From: Isoetes taiwanensis
Lineage: Eukaryota > Streptophyta > Lycopodiopsida > Isoetales > Isoetaceae
DNA: 64,000 bases
Assembly: GCA_021234155.1 (NCBI GenBank)
Contig: JAJEKV010000028.1
Span: 3,492,567 to 3,556,566 of the forward strand
Direction of reading: 5' to 3'
Shown: positions 12,195 to 22,904 of the stretch, piece after piece
Layout of the letters: every line of letters begins with the position of its first letter
How positions within the stretch are numbered: position 1 is the stretch's first letter
Position numbers and translations under genes: made by a program
The notes under the pieces: model-generated
Databases searched by the model: none
Told to the model about the DNA's origin: nothing
Seen by the model: the letters and a program-made list of their open reading frames with translations, nothing else

Positions 12195-13434
12195 GAATAG
12201 AATAGAATAGAATAGAATAGAATAGAATAGAATATGATTTTATCGTCCACGGAGACCAACTGGCCTATGGGACCCAAGTACAAAGAGAGAGCAAAGAGCG
12301 GATATTACTACCGTGATTAAAACCCCCACCGGCTGGGTTTCGGGAAAAACCTTAGTAGCAATAAGGATGCCGACATACCGCACCTGATTATATACATAAT
12401 CACAAGTACAAACCGAGGTTAATGTCTGACAGAGGGCATAACCGAAGTCCGCAGATCCATTACCTCCCTGAGGTACGATCCCAACAAGCCTACAGAGGCC
12501 GTGTTTCGAGCTCATGCAAGGCCCGATGGGGCACAACTAACCCAGCATACCGAGCCCCGGATATGCCGGGTACCGGACAGCCCGGAGGGCGCGACTTTCA
12601 TCCTCAATGGCCTCGCTGACGGATCGGCAGGACTCTGTCCTCACGCTCCCCGAATCCATCTCCCCGCCTCAATCACGGGAGGTGGTGTGCACTGCGGCGA
12701 ATGGAAGCAATCACCCTCGCGCTTTTCATGGGTAGATGGGTGCTGCAGGTAGTGGTGTGGGCCCCTCGTGAGCATGGGATTAACCTGCTGTCGATAATTT
12801 GCCACCTTGACATGTGACAGGGGCCTTTGCATCCCAAAGCTTGGCCATGAAGCAAGCATCAAATCTTGCTTCAAGGCGGTCGTTCCCTTCCGGTGTATGC
12901 ACCGGTCCACATCGTGCCTGCACATTCCATAGCGAAAACACCGGGCTTGCTTGTCTTTCCAGCAGGCTTTGAGTCGCTACTTGCCCCATCGCCACCGCCA
13001 AAGCAAGGTTGGGCGGTCGGGGCTTCATCCATAGCCACCACCTTCACGAAGTAAATAATGTGACGCTTCCAGTAGCGACCCTCTCAGAATGGAAGGAAGC
13101 CTGTCTCCTGGAGCAAGATCTGATATGGGACCGTGGATTTCACTCCCAGTGCCCGGGCCAAGAAGGCCTTCTGTACCTGCTCTAGATCGTTCCAAGTGGT
13201 GAGGGATATCACTGCCCCCCCACACTTCTGCCCCATAGAGGAGGACCGGTTCAACCAAGGCCCTGAACAAGTGTGCCTGGTGACCCCATGCATACAGCTC
13301 TGCCTTGTGACTGTTGTTTTGCATTGCATACAGGGCTTTCCAGCCCGCAGTGACCCGTAACCTGATGGATGCATCCCAGTGTGTGGTAGTAGAAAACTCA
13401 ATGCCTTGCGTCAGCAAACTGTTTCTTTGCAAAA
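12195..13434 (-). mobile_element. 5'-truncated LINE fragment with pentanucleotide tail
   Basis: The minus strand encodes the region downstream of a reverse transcriptase active site: YAMQNNSHKAELYAWG, then VEPVLLYGAEVWGG and, in the neighbouring frame, LEQVQKAFLARALGVKST with PYQILLQETGFLPF. This order (thumb region, LLYGxExW, then a helical C-terminal segment) is typical of several LINE clades. The frame shifts at least twice. The 3' end lies at about 12,195, where the plus strand shows seven to eight units of AGAAT; read on the element strand this is an (ATTCT)n tail instead of poly(A). The region is richer in GC than its surroundings. Confidence 0.75.
12196..12235. repeat. (AATAG)n microsatellite, LINE 3' tail
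   Basis: Seven to eight perfect GAATA units directly abut the 3' end of the minus-strand LINE. Some LINE families end in short tandem repeats made during target-primed reverse transcription; this is the likely origin. Confidence 0.8.
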
Positions 13435-13534
13435 AACAAACTTGTCACTTATGAAGAGCCAAAATGAAGGGGAAAAGAAATTGAACCTTTTCAAATTCTC
13501 AAGTTTATCCAAAAAGGCCAATTTTAAGAGCATG

Positions 13535-13602
13535 GTGTTTTTTTAAGGGGAATCTTTGAAACGAAAGTTCTGCAACACTCCCGTTTAATTTGCAATCTTG
13601 TT
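13535..13602 (-). repeat. third TIR end of the element A/B type (end C)
   Basis: Read on the minus strand from 13,602: AACAAGATTGCAAATTAAAC, then AGAACTTTCGTTTCAAAGATTCCCC and a run TTAAAAAAAC. The order AACAAGRTT, AAACG, AAAGATTCC, CTTAAAA is the same as in element A and B ends. The sequence outside starts AATG. I did not find a matching left end with a flanking AATG, so the partner may be lost or the insertion may be broken by the LINE at 12.2-13.4 kb. Confidence 0.5.
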
Positions 13603-14378
13603 AATGGGCATCTGTCTAGGTTTTCAACAATTTTACATCTAGGCCTTATAGTCCCAGTGAGTGCACCTGTGTTTACTTGAAATACTCAAAACACAATCTC
13701 TATTTTAGATTGCCCATGGCGATGGCTTGCAATAACTTAATCAACAATTGCGTATTGATTTTCGTGTCAATGGAATTATGACTATTGGAACGTATGATTA
13801 AGCCAGAAATAGCACCTCTTAGATGGAATCCCTCAAATTATTTTTCTTGCTGATACCCTTTTTTTGCCTGGCACTGTCACATAACAGATAACTAACCTTT
13901 TTTAGTGCTTCTTCCTTCGTTTGAGATGATTGCACTAGTAGAGCAGTCTCTTTTGATCCCCTATTATTTTTTCGGCCATATCTCTCTCATTGAGACGAAC
14001 CACGGAAAGTTCCACCCTAATTCGAAAACTGGACTCCGGGCCGGTTCTAGCAGATTGAAAAATCGCCTCAATCGGAGCTTCGATTGTGGAGATATATGTA
14101 ACTTAAGTTCAGCGTATATTTATAAGTCTCTGTTATGACTTTAGCCCTTTTGTTTTTAGCAAACCTTTTTAGTATCATAAATATAGACCATAGGTTGCCT
14201 TTATTGCCTTACCTTGCCAGTAATTTGCCAAGCTTAGACACCCATGCTAGTCCACCAAGACTAACATCCAAGACCACTCCCCCGAGCTACCATATTCGAA
14301 TCAATTCCTCCATTTCTAGAAAGCAACTGACCTCAGTTGTACCCGTCAACTACGAGATGAGCACCAACTCAATTGTAT
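13603..14378. other. no recognised gene
   Basis: AT-rich sequence. Open frames at 13,905-14,138 and 14,135-14,380 (+) have no recognisable domain. Confidence 0.4.
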
Positions 14379-14379
14379 A

Positions 14380-14705
14380 GGTGAGTACCAACACTCCTCT
14401 TCCTATTTAGGTATGAGCAACAATCCATCCAATTCACTTGGACATGAGCAACAACCCATTCCATTCACTTGGACATGAGCAACAACCCATTCCATTCACT
14501 TGGACATGAGCAACAACCCATTCCATTCGACAAGAGCAACAACTCTTTCTATTCCCTTGGATAAGAGCACCAACCCTTTCTATTTGACAAAAGCATCAAT
14601 TCTTTTCATTTACTTGGACAAGAGCACCAACTCTTTCCATTGAACAAGAGCACCAACTCTTTTCATTCACTTGGACAAGAGCAACAACTCTTTCCAAGAC
14701 ACGAT
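14380..14705. repeat. degenerate minisatellite, unit about 30-37 bp
   Basis: Roughly nine to ten units built on ACTTGGACATGAGCAACAAC followed by CCATTCCATTC. The first three units are nearly identical; later ones drift to GACAAGAGCACCAACTCTTT. No coding function is apparent. Confidence 0.8.
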
Positions 14706-15584
14706 CTCATAAATAGCACGAACCATTTATGACGATCACCATGGTTGAGGCTAAGGATTAAATTTCAATACAAAGTTTTTAAAGGATGGGTAAGTAAAAA
14801 AACAAAGAGTTTATCGAGGCATTAACCTCCACTAGAAGCACCAATTTCCTCTAATAAAGATTTTTCCTGAGGCACCAACCTCAACCCAGTAGCACCAACT
14901 ACTGCTCTCCATTGGGGCACCAACCTTCGCTTTCTTCCTTTAGTCCACTTATGTCCTTAAGCTGGTACAGAAGCCGATCCAACAACCAGTAAGCAGCTAG
15001 ATTCTAAAGCTTTTTATTTTGTCCCTTTCTAATTCTTGCTTTATCTGATGTTTTTTTTTTTCCTAAATCACATTCCCCTATTTTTAAGAGCTAAATTAAG
15101 CTGACATTATGCTCCTCACGTTGAAGCCATTCTTATATCTCATTTGTTGTGAAAATACCTTATTGTTTTGTGCTTGTATTCAAAGCAATGCCGACCTTGG
15201 TAACAAATCGGCAACAACAAATCCGACCCTGGAAAATCAACCACTGGGGAAAATCGATCTACAAACTTGTTTCTAATATTTTCATGCTTTCTATTGCTTC
15301 TAGGTCTTGACCTTGTCAACATAGCCTGGACGGGTTCTGAATCCGCCCTTGCAAAAGTGGAATCGTTGCCACTTACGCTTTCCATGAACAAAACTGTTAC
15401 ACTGCAACTTCGTTGGAGCAAAGGGTTAGGGGCTCCGGTTCGAAATGCGGCGCCCGGGGGTTGGGGGGGAAGTCGTTCTTGAAATATGCGGCAATCTTTA
15501 AAAAAAAAAATATCAATAACCAAAAAGATTTTCGGCATTTTTTTGAGCCATTTCCATCAAAATTTCTAGGGTCTTCTAGGTAAC
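14706..15584. other. no recognised gene
   Basis: Mixed sequence with a poly(T) at about 15,050. Frames at 15,140-15,538 (-) and 15,267-15,482 (+) are open but show no domain. Confidence 0.4.
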
Positions 15585-16330
15585 TACACTACAATATTCA
15601 GTATTTCCGGTAGTCTTAAATATAAGCATGCATTTCGTAGCATATATTTAAGTAATAATTTAATCTACATCATGAAAGTATAATATCTATTGAAGTTTAT
15701 GAATAAGCACTATGAATAACCACCCTTTTGGTTGGGAATTATAAATAACCACCATGCAAATTAAAATGGTACGGAAATCCATGTTACAAATCATATTTGA
15801 TTGTTAGTAGACAATTCTGCAGTAGAAAAACAACATGAATAACCACTAGATATTTATATATATTGGCAGTAAAAACCACCTTGTAAACTAAATTAATTTT
15901 AATAAACCATACTACAAAAGAAAATATTTTTAATAGACAATTTCGGCAATAGAAAACCAACATGAATAACCACTAGGTATTTAAATTGGCAGTGAAAACC
16001 ACCTTCCAAACTACACTAATTCTAGTAAACCATGCTACAAAAGAAAACCAATGTGGAGAATCATCGTCTAGCATTGAAAACCCATACCATAAACCATTAC
16101 CAACTTAATAACCGATGTTGTATCAATAAACTAACAAGAAAACCATGCTAGAAACCATTATCAATTTAAATAAATAAACCATGTTGCAACAAAAACTAGC
16201 ATGAAAAACCACATCCTACTTATAAAAACCACTATAATATGTGGTTTCTTATAAGATTATTATTTTTTGCATAAGTAACCACATGTATAGTGGTTCCTTA
16301 GTGGTTAATTATGGCAGTTAAATTTTAGGA
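15585..16330. repeat. AACCA-rich field, possible CACTA-type subterminal region
   Basis: CACTACAATATTC occurs at about 15,587, followed by more than twenty AACCAC/AACCAT motifs on the plus strand, closing with CACATGTATAGTGGTT at about 16,284-16,300. Orientation is opposite to the TGGTT field at 3.0-3.5 kb. It may be one CACTA-type element on its own or the partner of that field. No transposase domain is visible. Confidence 0.35.
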
Positions 16331-16977
16331 TGCCTTGTGTCATGGGCTGCAACTTGTCATACCCTGCAGTTTTCAATCTTTGAACAGCCTATTTCTTGGC
16401 ACTGTATCAATAGAAATTCATAAAGTAGTATAATCCTCTTTAACTCTTAGAACATTATTTTCAACCAACGTTTCCAAAGCAGTGCCATTATAGCTTGGCC
16501 ATCACGTGTCCGTAATTCATGGATCCATGGATCGCCTGCCATAAAATTGGATTTATAACATGATTAGCATTCCAGACGTTATTGTAAATTCATGTTGTTT
16601 ATAAAAAAAGGGATAATCATGCAGCCTGCCTGCCTGGCATTGCTCTCGAAAGGGATGCATTGGCCTGCACTATTTATCTATTGATTGTTATTATATATGA
16701 TAATAATTTATGGTCCTGCTTCCAGCTCATTCAAATAGCGGATCTTATGGTGATGCTCTGTTGGATGCCCAAAATTATTTCCTTATCCACGCTTTTTCCT
16801 ATCTATGCAGGTGATTGTCGCTTCTTTGGAATAGGGTACATCAAAAAGTAACTGGTTTATTTGGTTATATTTGGAAGGCAGTCAATGGTAGGAGTATGAC
16901 AACACCTCTGAGGCATATACAATAGAATGGCAAAACAGAAGAGAAAACATCATGAATAAGCAAAAATCTTTAAAAGA

Positions 16978-17145
16978 AAAGGAGGGTTTGTGCTATTAAA
17001 ATAAGGGTATTTTGTCTCAAAACATAACTGTTAGTAAAATTTACCTATGTAATATGCTAAAAAGGAAGGTTTGTGCTATTAAAATAAGGGTATTTTGTCT
17101 CAAACATAACTGTTAGTAAAATTTACCTATGTAATATGCTAAAAT
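16978..17145. repeat. tandem duplication, two units of about 84 bp
   Basis: The unit beginning AAGGAGGGTTTGTGCTATTA and ending CTATGTAATATGCTAAAA is present twice in a row with a few differences. Confidence 0.85.
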
Positions 17146-17224
17146 ATATATAGGTCAACTACAATGTCTTGGTAGGTTGACATATGTCGTTTAGTTTTTA
17201 CCTTACGGTTTTTTAGAGCTTAGT

Positions 17225-17930
17225 ACAAATTACAACAAGCTCATGTGTCATGCAATAACAATGCCTTTCATAACATATCGAACTTAGAGCGTAGCATCAA
17301 GTTGTGTCAGCATTCTTATTAGAGCATTTGGACAACCATGCGTTCTGTGCAAATTGTTCATCGAAGTTTGCACGATCATATTCAATGTTCTCCCAGTCTA
17401 GCTAATGCATGACCACATTTCAACAACATAGTTATTTTAAATATATTGTATATGCCCCACATTAGCCATACAACATACAAATGGAATAGGATTTTCTTGT
17501 ACAAGATGTGTCTTAAGGGTTTTTACCTTTGATATTCGTCTTTTGACACAAGACATCTGCATTTTTCCATAGTAGAAGACCTTTTTACAATGGTATATCT
17601 GTCCACATATCTGTCCACATAACCTTCTAACAATAGGCACCTTCTTTTCAGCAAACTGTTATCAAAATTTAATTGATTGATTAACAAGAGCAATCAATTG
17701 CTAATCTTCCAAGTTCAAGTCGACGAGGATCTTAGTGTCATGCAATAACAATGTCTTTTATAACGTATCGAACTTATAGCGTAGCAATTCAAACTCACTT
17801 GGGCAAGTTGTGCCATCATTCTTATTAGAGCATTTGGACAACCATGCCTTCTGTGCAAATTGTTCATCGAAGTTTGCATGATCATATTCAATGTTCTCCC
17901 AATCTAGCTAATGCATGACCACATTAAACG
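17225..17930. repeat. direct repeat pair of about 190 bp
   Basis: The block from GTGTCATGCAATAACAATG to CTAGCTAATGCATGACCACA occurs at about 17,245-17,420 and 17,735-17,926, with small indels. They may be remnants of the terminal repeats of the neighbouring gypsy element, but I cannot show this: no second pair beyond 20.9 kb was seen. Confidence 0.6.
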
Positions 17931-18055
17931 AAGGGGCATCATATAAACAACATACGCTATTTCAACCATGGACAATAAATTTCAATACATTTTTGCGCTA
18001 ATACAAACATATCTCAATTATTTTTTCCCTCCGCCTTTATTTTCTACGGCCTCTG

Positions 18056-20942
18056 GTGTGCTTTTTTGCTAGTTTTTGGTGTGTTTGTCATGCCAGTACT
18101 TTCTTAACTGTTGTCCAGCAAGAACTCGAAGATAAGCATCTAATTGTTGTAGTTGATAAATACGCTCTGGGAGAGCAGCAGGTGGATCATGCACAATTGC
18201 AAGTTGGAAACGAAGGGACGGAAGAACATACTCAAACGGCATGAGAGCTTCTTGACCATAGACCAACTTAAACGGTGTTTGTCCTGTTGCAATTTTGAAA
18301 CTGGTATTGTAAGCCCACAAAACAGTAGGTAATTTTTCCTGTCAATCAGGTCTAGAAGCGTCACAAATTTTCTTCAAAATGTTGATGAGTGTCTTATCTG
18401 TGCTTCCTGCAAGACCATTTCCTTGTGGATTATAAGGAGTACTCTTCTTGTGATGAATGTGCAAATAGTCCGTCAATTTTTGATCGTCTGATTTGCAAAA
18501 TGAACACCTCGGTCACTGACAAGTTTCGTGGGACAACTGAAGCGTGTGATGACATGTGTCTAAAGGACCTTAGCTGTGCTTGCAACAGTATTATCAAGAA
18601 GCGCACATGCCTCCGTCCACTTAGTGCCATAGTCTGTGAGAACTAGTACATAGCGAGCACGGAAATGCCGCGCTGGTGGATCCATGGGCCCAATAAAATT
18701 CATTCCCCATTTGCTGAAGCATAACGGCGTGGAAATTGGTGTTAAAGGAAGAGCGTCACGAGTCTTGGGTCGACCCACACGCTGACAGACATCACATTGC
18801 ATGCATGAGCGTGGGTGTCCTTGAAGAGCGTGGGCCAGAAATAGCCAGCTAAAAGAATTTTGCGTGCCGTGGTATCCCGATAAAATGTCCTCCACCAAGA
18901 CCTTTGTGGGCTTGGCTAACAATCTCTGGAACTTCAAGAGGAAGAATACACCGACGCAAAACTATATCCTTGCCACGCTTATAGAGATGTCCAGCCAGCA
19001 TGGTATAGTCATGAAGAAACTGTTGACGGCGTGACCGGAGCTTCTTTGGAGAGAGCGTGAGGTCTTCTGACAATAATGCACCAGAGAGTAGATATTGCTG
19101 ATAGTCGTGAAACCAATGGGGCGTGGCCGTGACCAAGAAGAGTTGTGCGGCAGGAAAATCATTCGAAATACACGTGGATGGGTCATCTGTTTGAATGCGT
19201 AACAGGTAATCAGGCACAACATGTGACTTACCAGCCTTATGAATGATTTCGAAGGGAGAAAACTCCTGAAGGAGCAGTACCCAATGGGCAATGCGTCCCC
19301 TGGGCGTGGTTTTGTTGATCAGATAAAGGAGAGCTTGATGGTCAACAAAAAACTTGATTTTGCTACCCAACAGATAATGATGGAACCTTTAGACACAGAA
19401 GATGAGTCCAAGCGCTTCACGTTCCATGGCGTAATAATTCTTCTCGGATTAAGTTTCTGGCGGCATAGCAAATAGGCTTGTCAATGTGAGAAAAATATTC
19501 TTGAGAAAGAACAGCACCTATGGCAAAGGCGAAGACATCGATATGAACATGAAAAGGTTTGTCCCATTGAGGTGGAACAAGAACAGGAGCTTGAGTGAGT
19601 AGAACCTTCAATTTCTGAAATGTTGCATCCACCTGGGGATTCCAAGCCCAAGAGGATTCATCACCCATGAGTTATGAATGGGATCCGTAATGGCAGCGAG
19701 CCCTGGAATGAAGGTGGCATAGTAATTTACCTTGCCCAAGAATAAACGTGTCTCCTTGATGTTGGAAGGTGCTTGAGCTTTGAGCACACAACTGATTTTT
19801 GCAGGGCCCATAGTGACGCCATCTTTGCTCACCACGTGGCCAAAAAGGACACCTGAAGTGACACAAAAAGTGCACTTTTCTGGATTCAAACTGATACCAG
19901 ATTCATCACATTTTTGAAAAACGAGCTCCAATTTGTGGAGATGATTATCCATGGAGCTATAAGCAGAAAAATGGTCTTGAAAAACTTGCAGAACGGCATT
20001 ATCTTTCATGTAATCGTGAAAAACAGAGAGCATAATGCGCTGAAAAGTAGAGGGAGAGTTGGATAATCCAAAAGGCACCACTTTGTAGGCAAAAGTGCCC
20101 CACGGTGTGGTGAATATAGTTTTCAATTGATCCTCAGCCTTGATAGAGATTTGATTATAGCCCGAGAAGCCATCCATAAAGGAGTACATGTCATGGCCTG
20201 CTACTTCTTCAAGGACTTGATATGTAAAGGGTAGCGGAAAATGATCACGCCTGTGGGTTCGATTAAGTTTTCGGTAATCCACGCAAATACGTATTTTACC
20301 ATTAAGCTTGAGAGCAATTACAATTGGGCTCATCCACTCGGAATGTTTGACCTCGTAAATCAATCCAGCAGCCAGCAGTTTATCTATTTCTGCTTTTACA
20401 CGGTCACGATAATTGGGGTTGAGCCGGTACTGTCGTTGCTAGATTGAGTGTGCATCTGGTTTAGTGGGAATGGTGAGTTCCCCCATTTTTTTCTTAATAC
20501 CTCTTAAATCTTTGTATCTCCATGCAAAGATATGTTTGAACTTCTTGAAGAGGCTCAGAGCACGAGCTTTATAAGTTTTTGGGAGACTAGCAGCCAACTG
20601 GATGGGTTGGTTGTCTCCTAGTTCAATGACTTCAATTTCTGGAGTTTGAATATGTGGGATGACTTCTGTGTCCTTGATGGTGTGAGCAGGAGGTTGAAAT
20701 ACCACTGGAGGTTTAGCACTCTGAGTAATAAAAAAAAAGAGGTCACGAGAGTCGCCGAATGGTTGCTTCATGACGGCAGTGACATCAACAATACCTTGAG
20801 GAGTGGCTTCTTCAGGGAAAATGTCGACACACTGAATTCGATTGCAAGGTGCAAGATAAAGATCTAGCAAGGTGGCCACAGCGTGGTCTTGATCAAGACT
20901 CATGTCACCCCAATGATCAATATACTCGAGGTAAGAAGACAA
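18056..20942 (-). mobile_element. decayed Ty3/gypsy LTR retrotransposon, pol region
   Basis: On the minus strand the domains run in gypsy order. There is a linker ending KFKHIFAWRYKDLRGI, then reverse transcriptase (20,363-19,608) with WMSPIVIALKLNGKIRICVD, DYRKLNRTHRRDHFPLP, DMYSFMDGFSGYNQI and PFGLSNSPSTFQRIM. RNase H follows (FHVHIDVFAFAIGAVLSQ; FFVDHQALLYLI), then the integrase zinc region (CMQCDVCQRVGRP), a core segment (GMNFIGP) and an integrase tail with TGQTPFKLVYGQEALMPFE. The catalytic YxDD box reads FQDHFSAY, so one of the two aspartates is replaced. The frame breaks several times. The copy is inactive. No clean LTRs, primer site or gag were identified. Confidence 0.85.
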
Positions 20943-22000
20943 AGGTAAACCAGCTCAGGAGAAGCTTGAACTTGATAAGTATTCTGAGGCTCCTCAGAGT
21001 CGTTGTCAGATAGGGATGGTTCAAATGTGTTCTATAGAGATGAGCTTACTTCGCTTCAAGATCCATCGTGACATCCAAAGTGCCGCCAAGAATGACAAGT
21101 TGATCAAGAGCCCCAAGAATGAATGCTTTGGGGGAGAAAATGTCGTCTAACCAGCATTTCATAAATCACCCAGATCTTCACTAGCTTTTCAAACGCCAAA
21201 TTTCAAGGGGAATTTAGTGATATGGAGAGAAGTGGCGTTTAAAGGCCGTGATGTGGTCATTGCTTAGCTTAATGTCATAAGAGGTACTGGTAAAAGTTGT
21301 GTGATGTGATTGTCTCGAAGTTTATGCAATGATATTAAGTTGGTGACGCTATGCATACCATCAATCTGCACATGATTGATATGTTGATTCAACAAGCGAG
21401 AATTTGGGGGTAAAGGCGGCTACCTGCGCCCGATCCGGAGGCAAATTAAGGTGGTAGCAAGCTGTTCATGAGTCGCGAGGACCATGACTTGAGAATGGTA
21501 GCAAGACTGAGTGGAATTTTAATTTTTGCAAGCTCCTCTTGGAGTTCCAAAATAAGTACGTCTATAACTTCACAGTTGCTGCATAAAATTGTACCTATGC
21601 TCGGCAATGCCGACAATCGTTACTAGTAGATAGATATTACTTTAATATCCAAGGGGATTTTACAAGGAAAATCGATCTATAAAAAATTATGAAACAAAAG
21701 GGAAATTGATATGCAAAGGAATAGAAGCATGTGAGTATCATTCTTTTCACTATCTAAGAATATGAAAAAAAAAAAAGGAATCTTAAGGGTGCACACATTT
21801 TAAACGCGGGATGACCTCTCTCCAAGACTTTAACCAGGTGACAAGAGGAACCATGCAAGGTGCGAGAGGTGAGATTCGAGCAAAAGTGGGCGGTTTACAC
21901 CGAGGCACAACCCGTATCTATGATCAAGGTCCCAAAATCTCTCTTTTGTTATTATGTTCTTTGATGGGGCTTAGTCCCTAGGTCTTATATGCCTTATGCC
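20943..22000. other. no recognised gene; possible degraded gag side of the gypsy element
   Basis: This is where gag and protease of the minus-strand gypsy element would lie, but I see no zinc knuckle or protease motif. A poly(A) run lies at about 21,765. Confidence 0.4.
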
Positions 22001-22002
22001 CT

Positions 22003-22316
22003 TGCTTGGTTCCTATGGACGTAAAAAATCCATCCATCCATCCATCCATCTATCTAAAACATAAAGGTTGTTAAAATAAGGCGATGGCTTTGTGGAGCTG
22101 TGGATGCTATGGCAAGAGCAGAATGGAGCGCTAGAGAAGAGGCCATAGCATAGCCCCGCTTGGTTCCTATGGACGTAAAAAATCTATCTATCCATCCAAT
22201 CCATCCATCTATCTATCTAAAACATAAAGGTTGTTAAAATAAAGCGATGGCTTTGTGGAGCTGTGGATGCTATGGCAAGAGCAGAATGGAGCGCTAGAGA
22301 AGAGGCCATGGCCATC
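22003..22316. repeat. tandem duplication, two units of about 155 bp with (ATCC)n tract
   Basis: GCTTGGTTCCTATGGACGTA is followed by ATCC/ATCT tetranucleotides and a segment ending AGAGAAGAGGCCAT. The whole unit is repeated once head to tail (second copy from about 22,158). Unit lengths differ mainly in the ATCC tract. Confidence 0.85.
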
Positions 22317-22904
22317 TATTCAATATGTTAAACCAAACTGGATCTAAATCCCTTGAATTCAGAAGTAAATATCAATGCTGTGGCTGAACCTAAATCCCTT
22401 GATTGGAGGATACAACATTTGAGTGAAGGAAAATGAAGTGCGCCTATTTTCTTGGAAACTTTGTCTTTATCCCACATTTTCTGTTCGAAGTATTTTCTTG
22501 CCAAAACTTGATTGAGTCTTTTCGAATTTGACCTGCTCTGATCCTCAATTCTCTCAAATTTGATAGCTAGCCTGATAGACCTAGCAGTCCATATGAATCC
22601 TGACTACAAAAGCTTCAAATGGATACGAAAATCTTTGCAATTTTGATTGATGGCAAAATATTAACTTGTGGTTTTCTTTCTAGTCCAGTTCTAAAACTCT
22701 GGGATAATCTGAAGAGCTTTTTTCGCCTGAATTCTCAATTGAGCCAAGCAGTGAGGATTTTGAAACACAGATCATAGAATCTTGGTTGGAGGAATTTGTT
22801 GGGGATAAAAATCGTCCGGTTACTGTCATTTTTCGAGTTCACTGTGATTGATCTGAGTACCATATCTTTGTGAAGGTATTCTCTTCTTAATTTGTATGGA
22901 TAGA
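22317..22904. other. no recognised gene; possible LINE 5' UTR
   Basis: Sequence upstream of the first LINE reading frame. No domain or signal recognised. Confidence 0.35.

Noticed and set aside
17245-17926. LTRs of the gypsy element
   Set aside because: The two copies lie on the same side of pol, with no matching repeat beyond 20.9 kb, so they cannot be its LTR pair as seen here.
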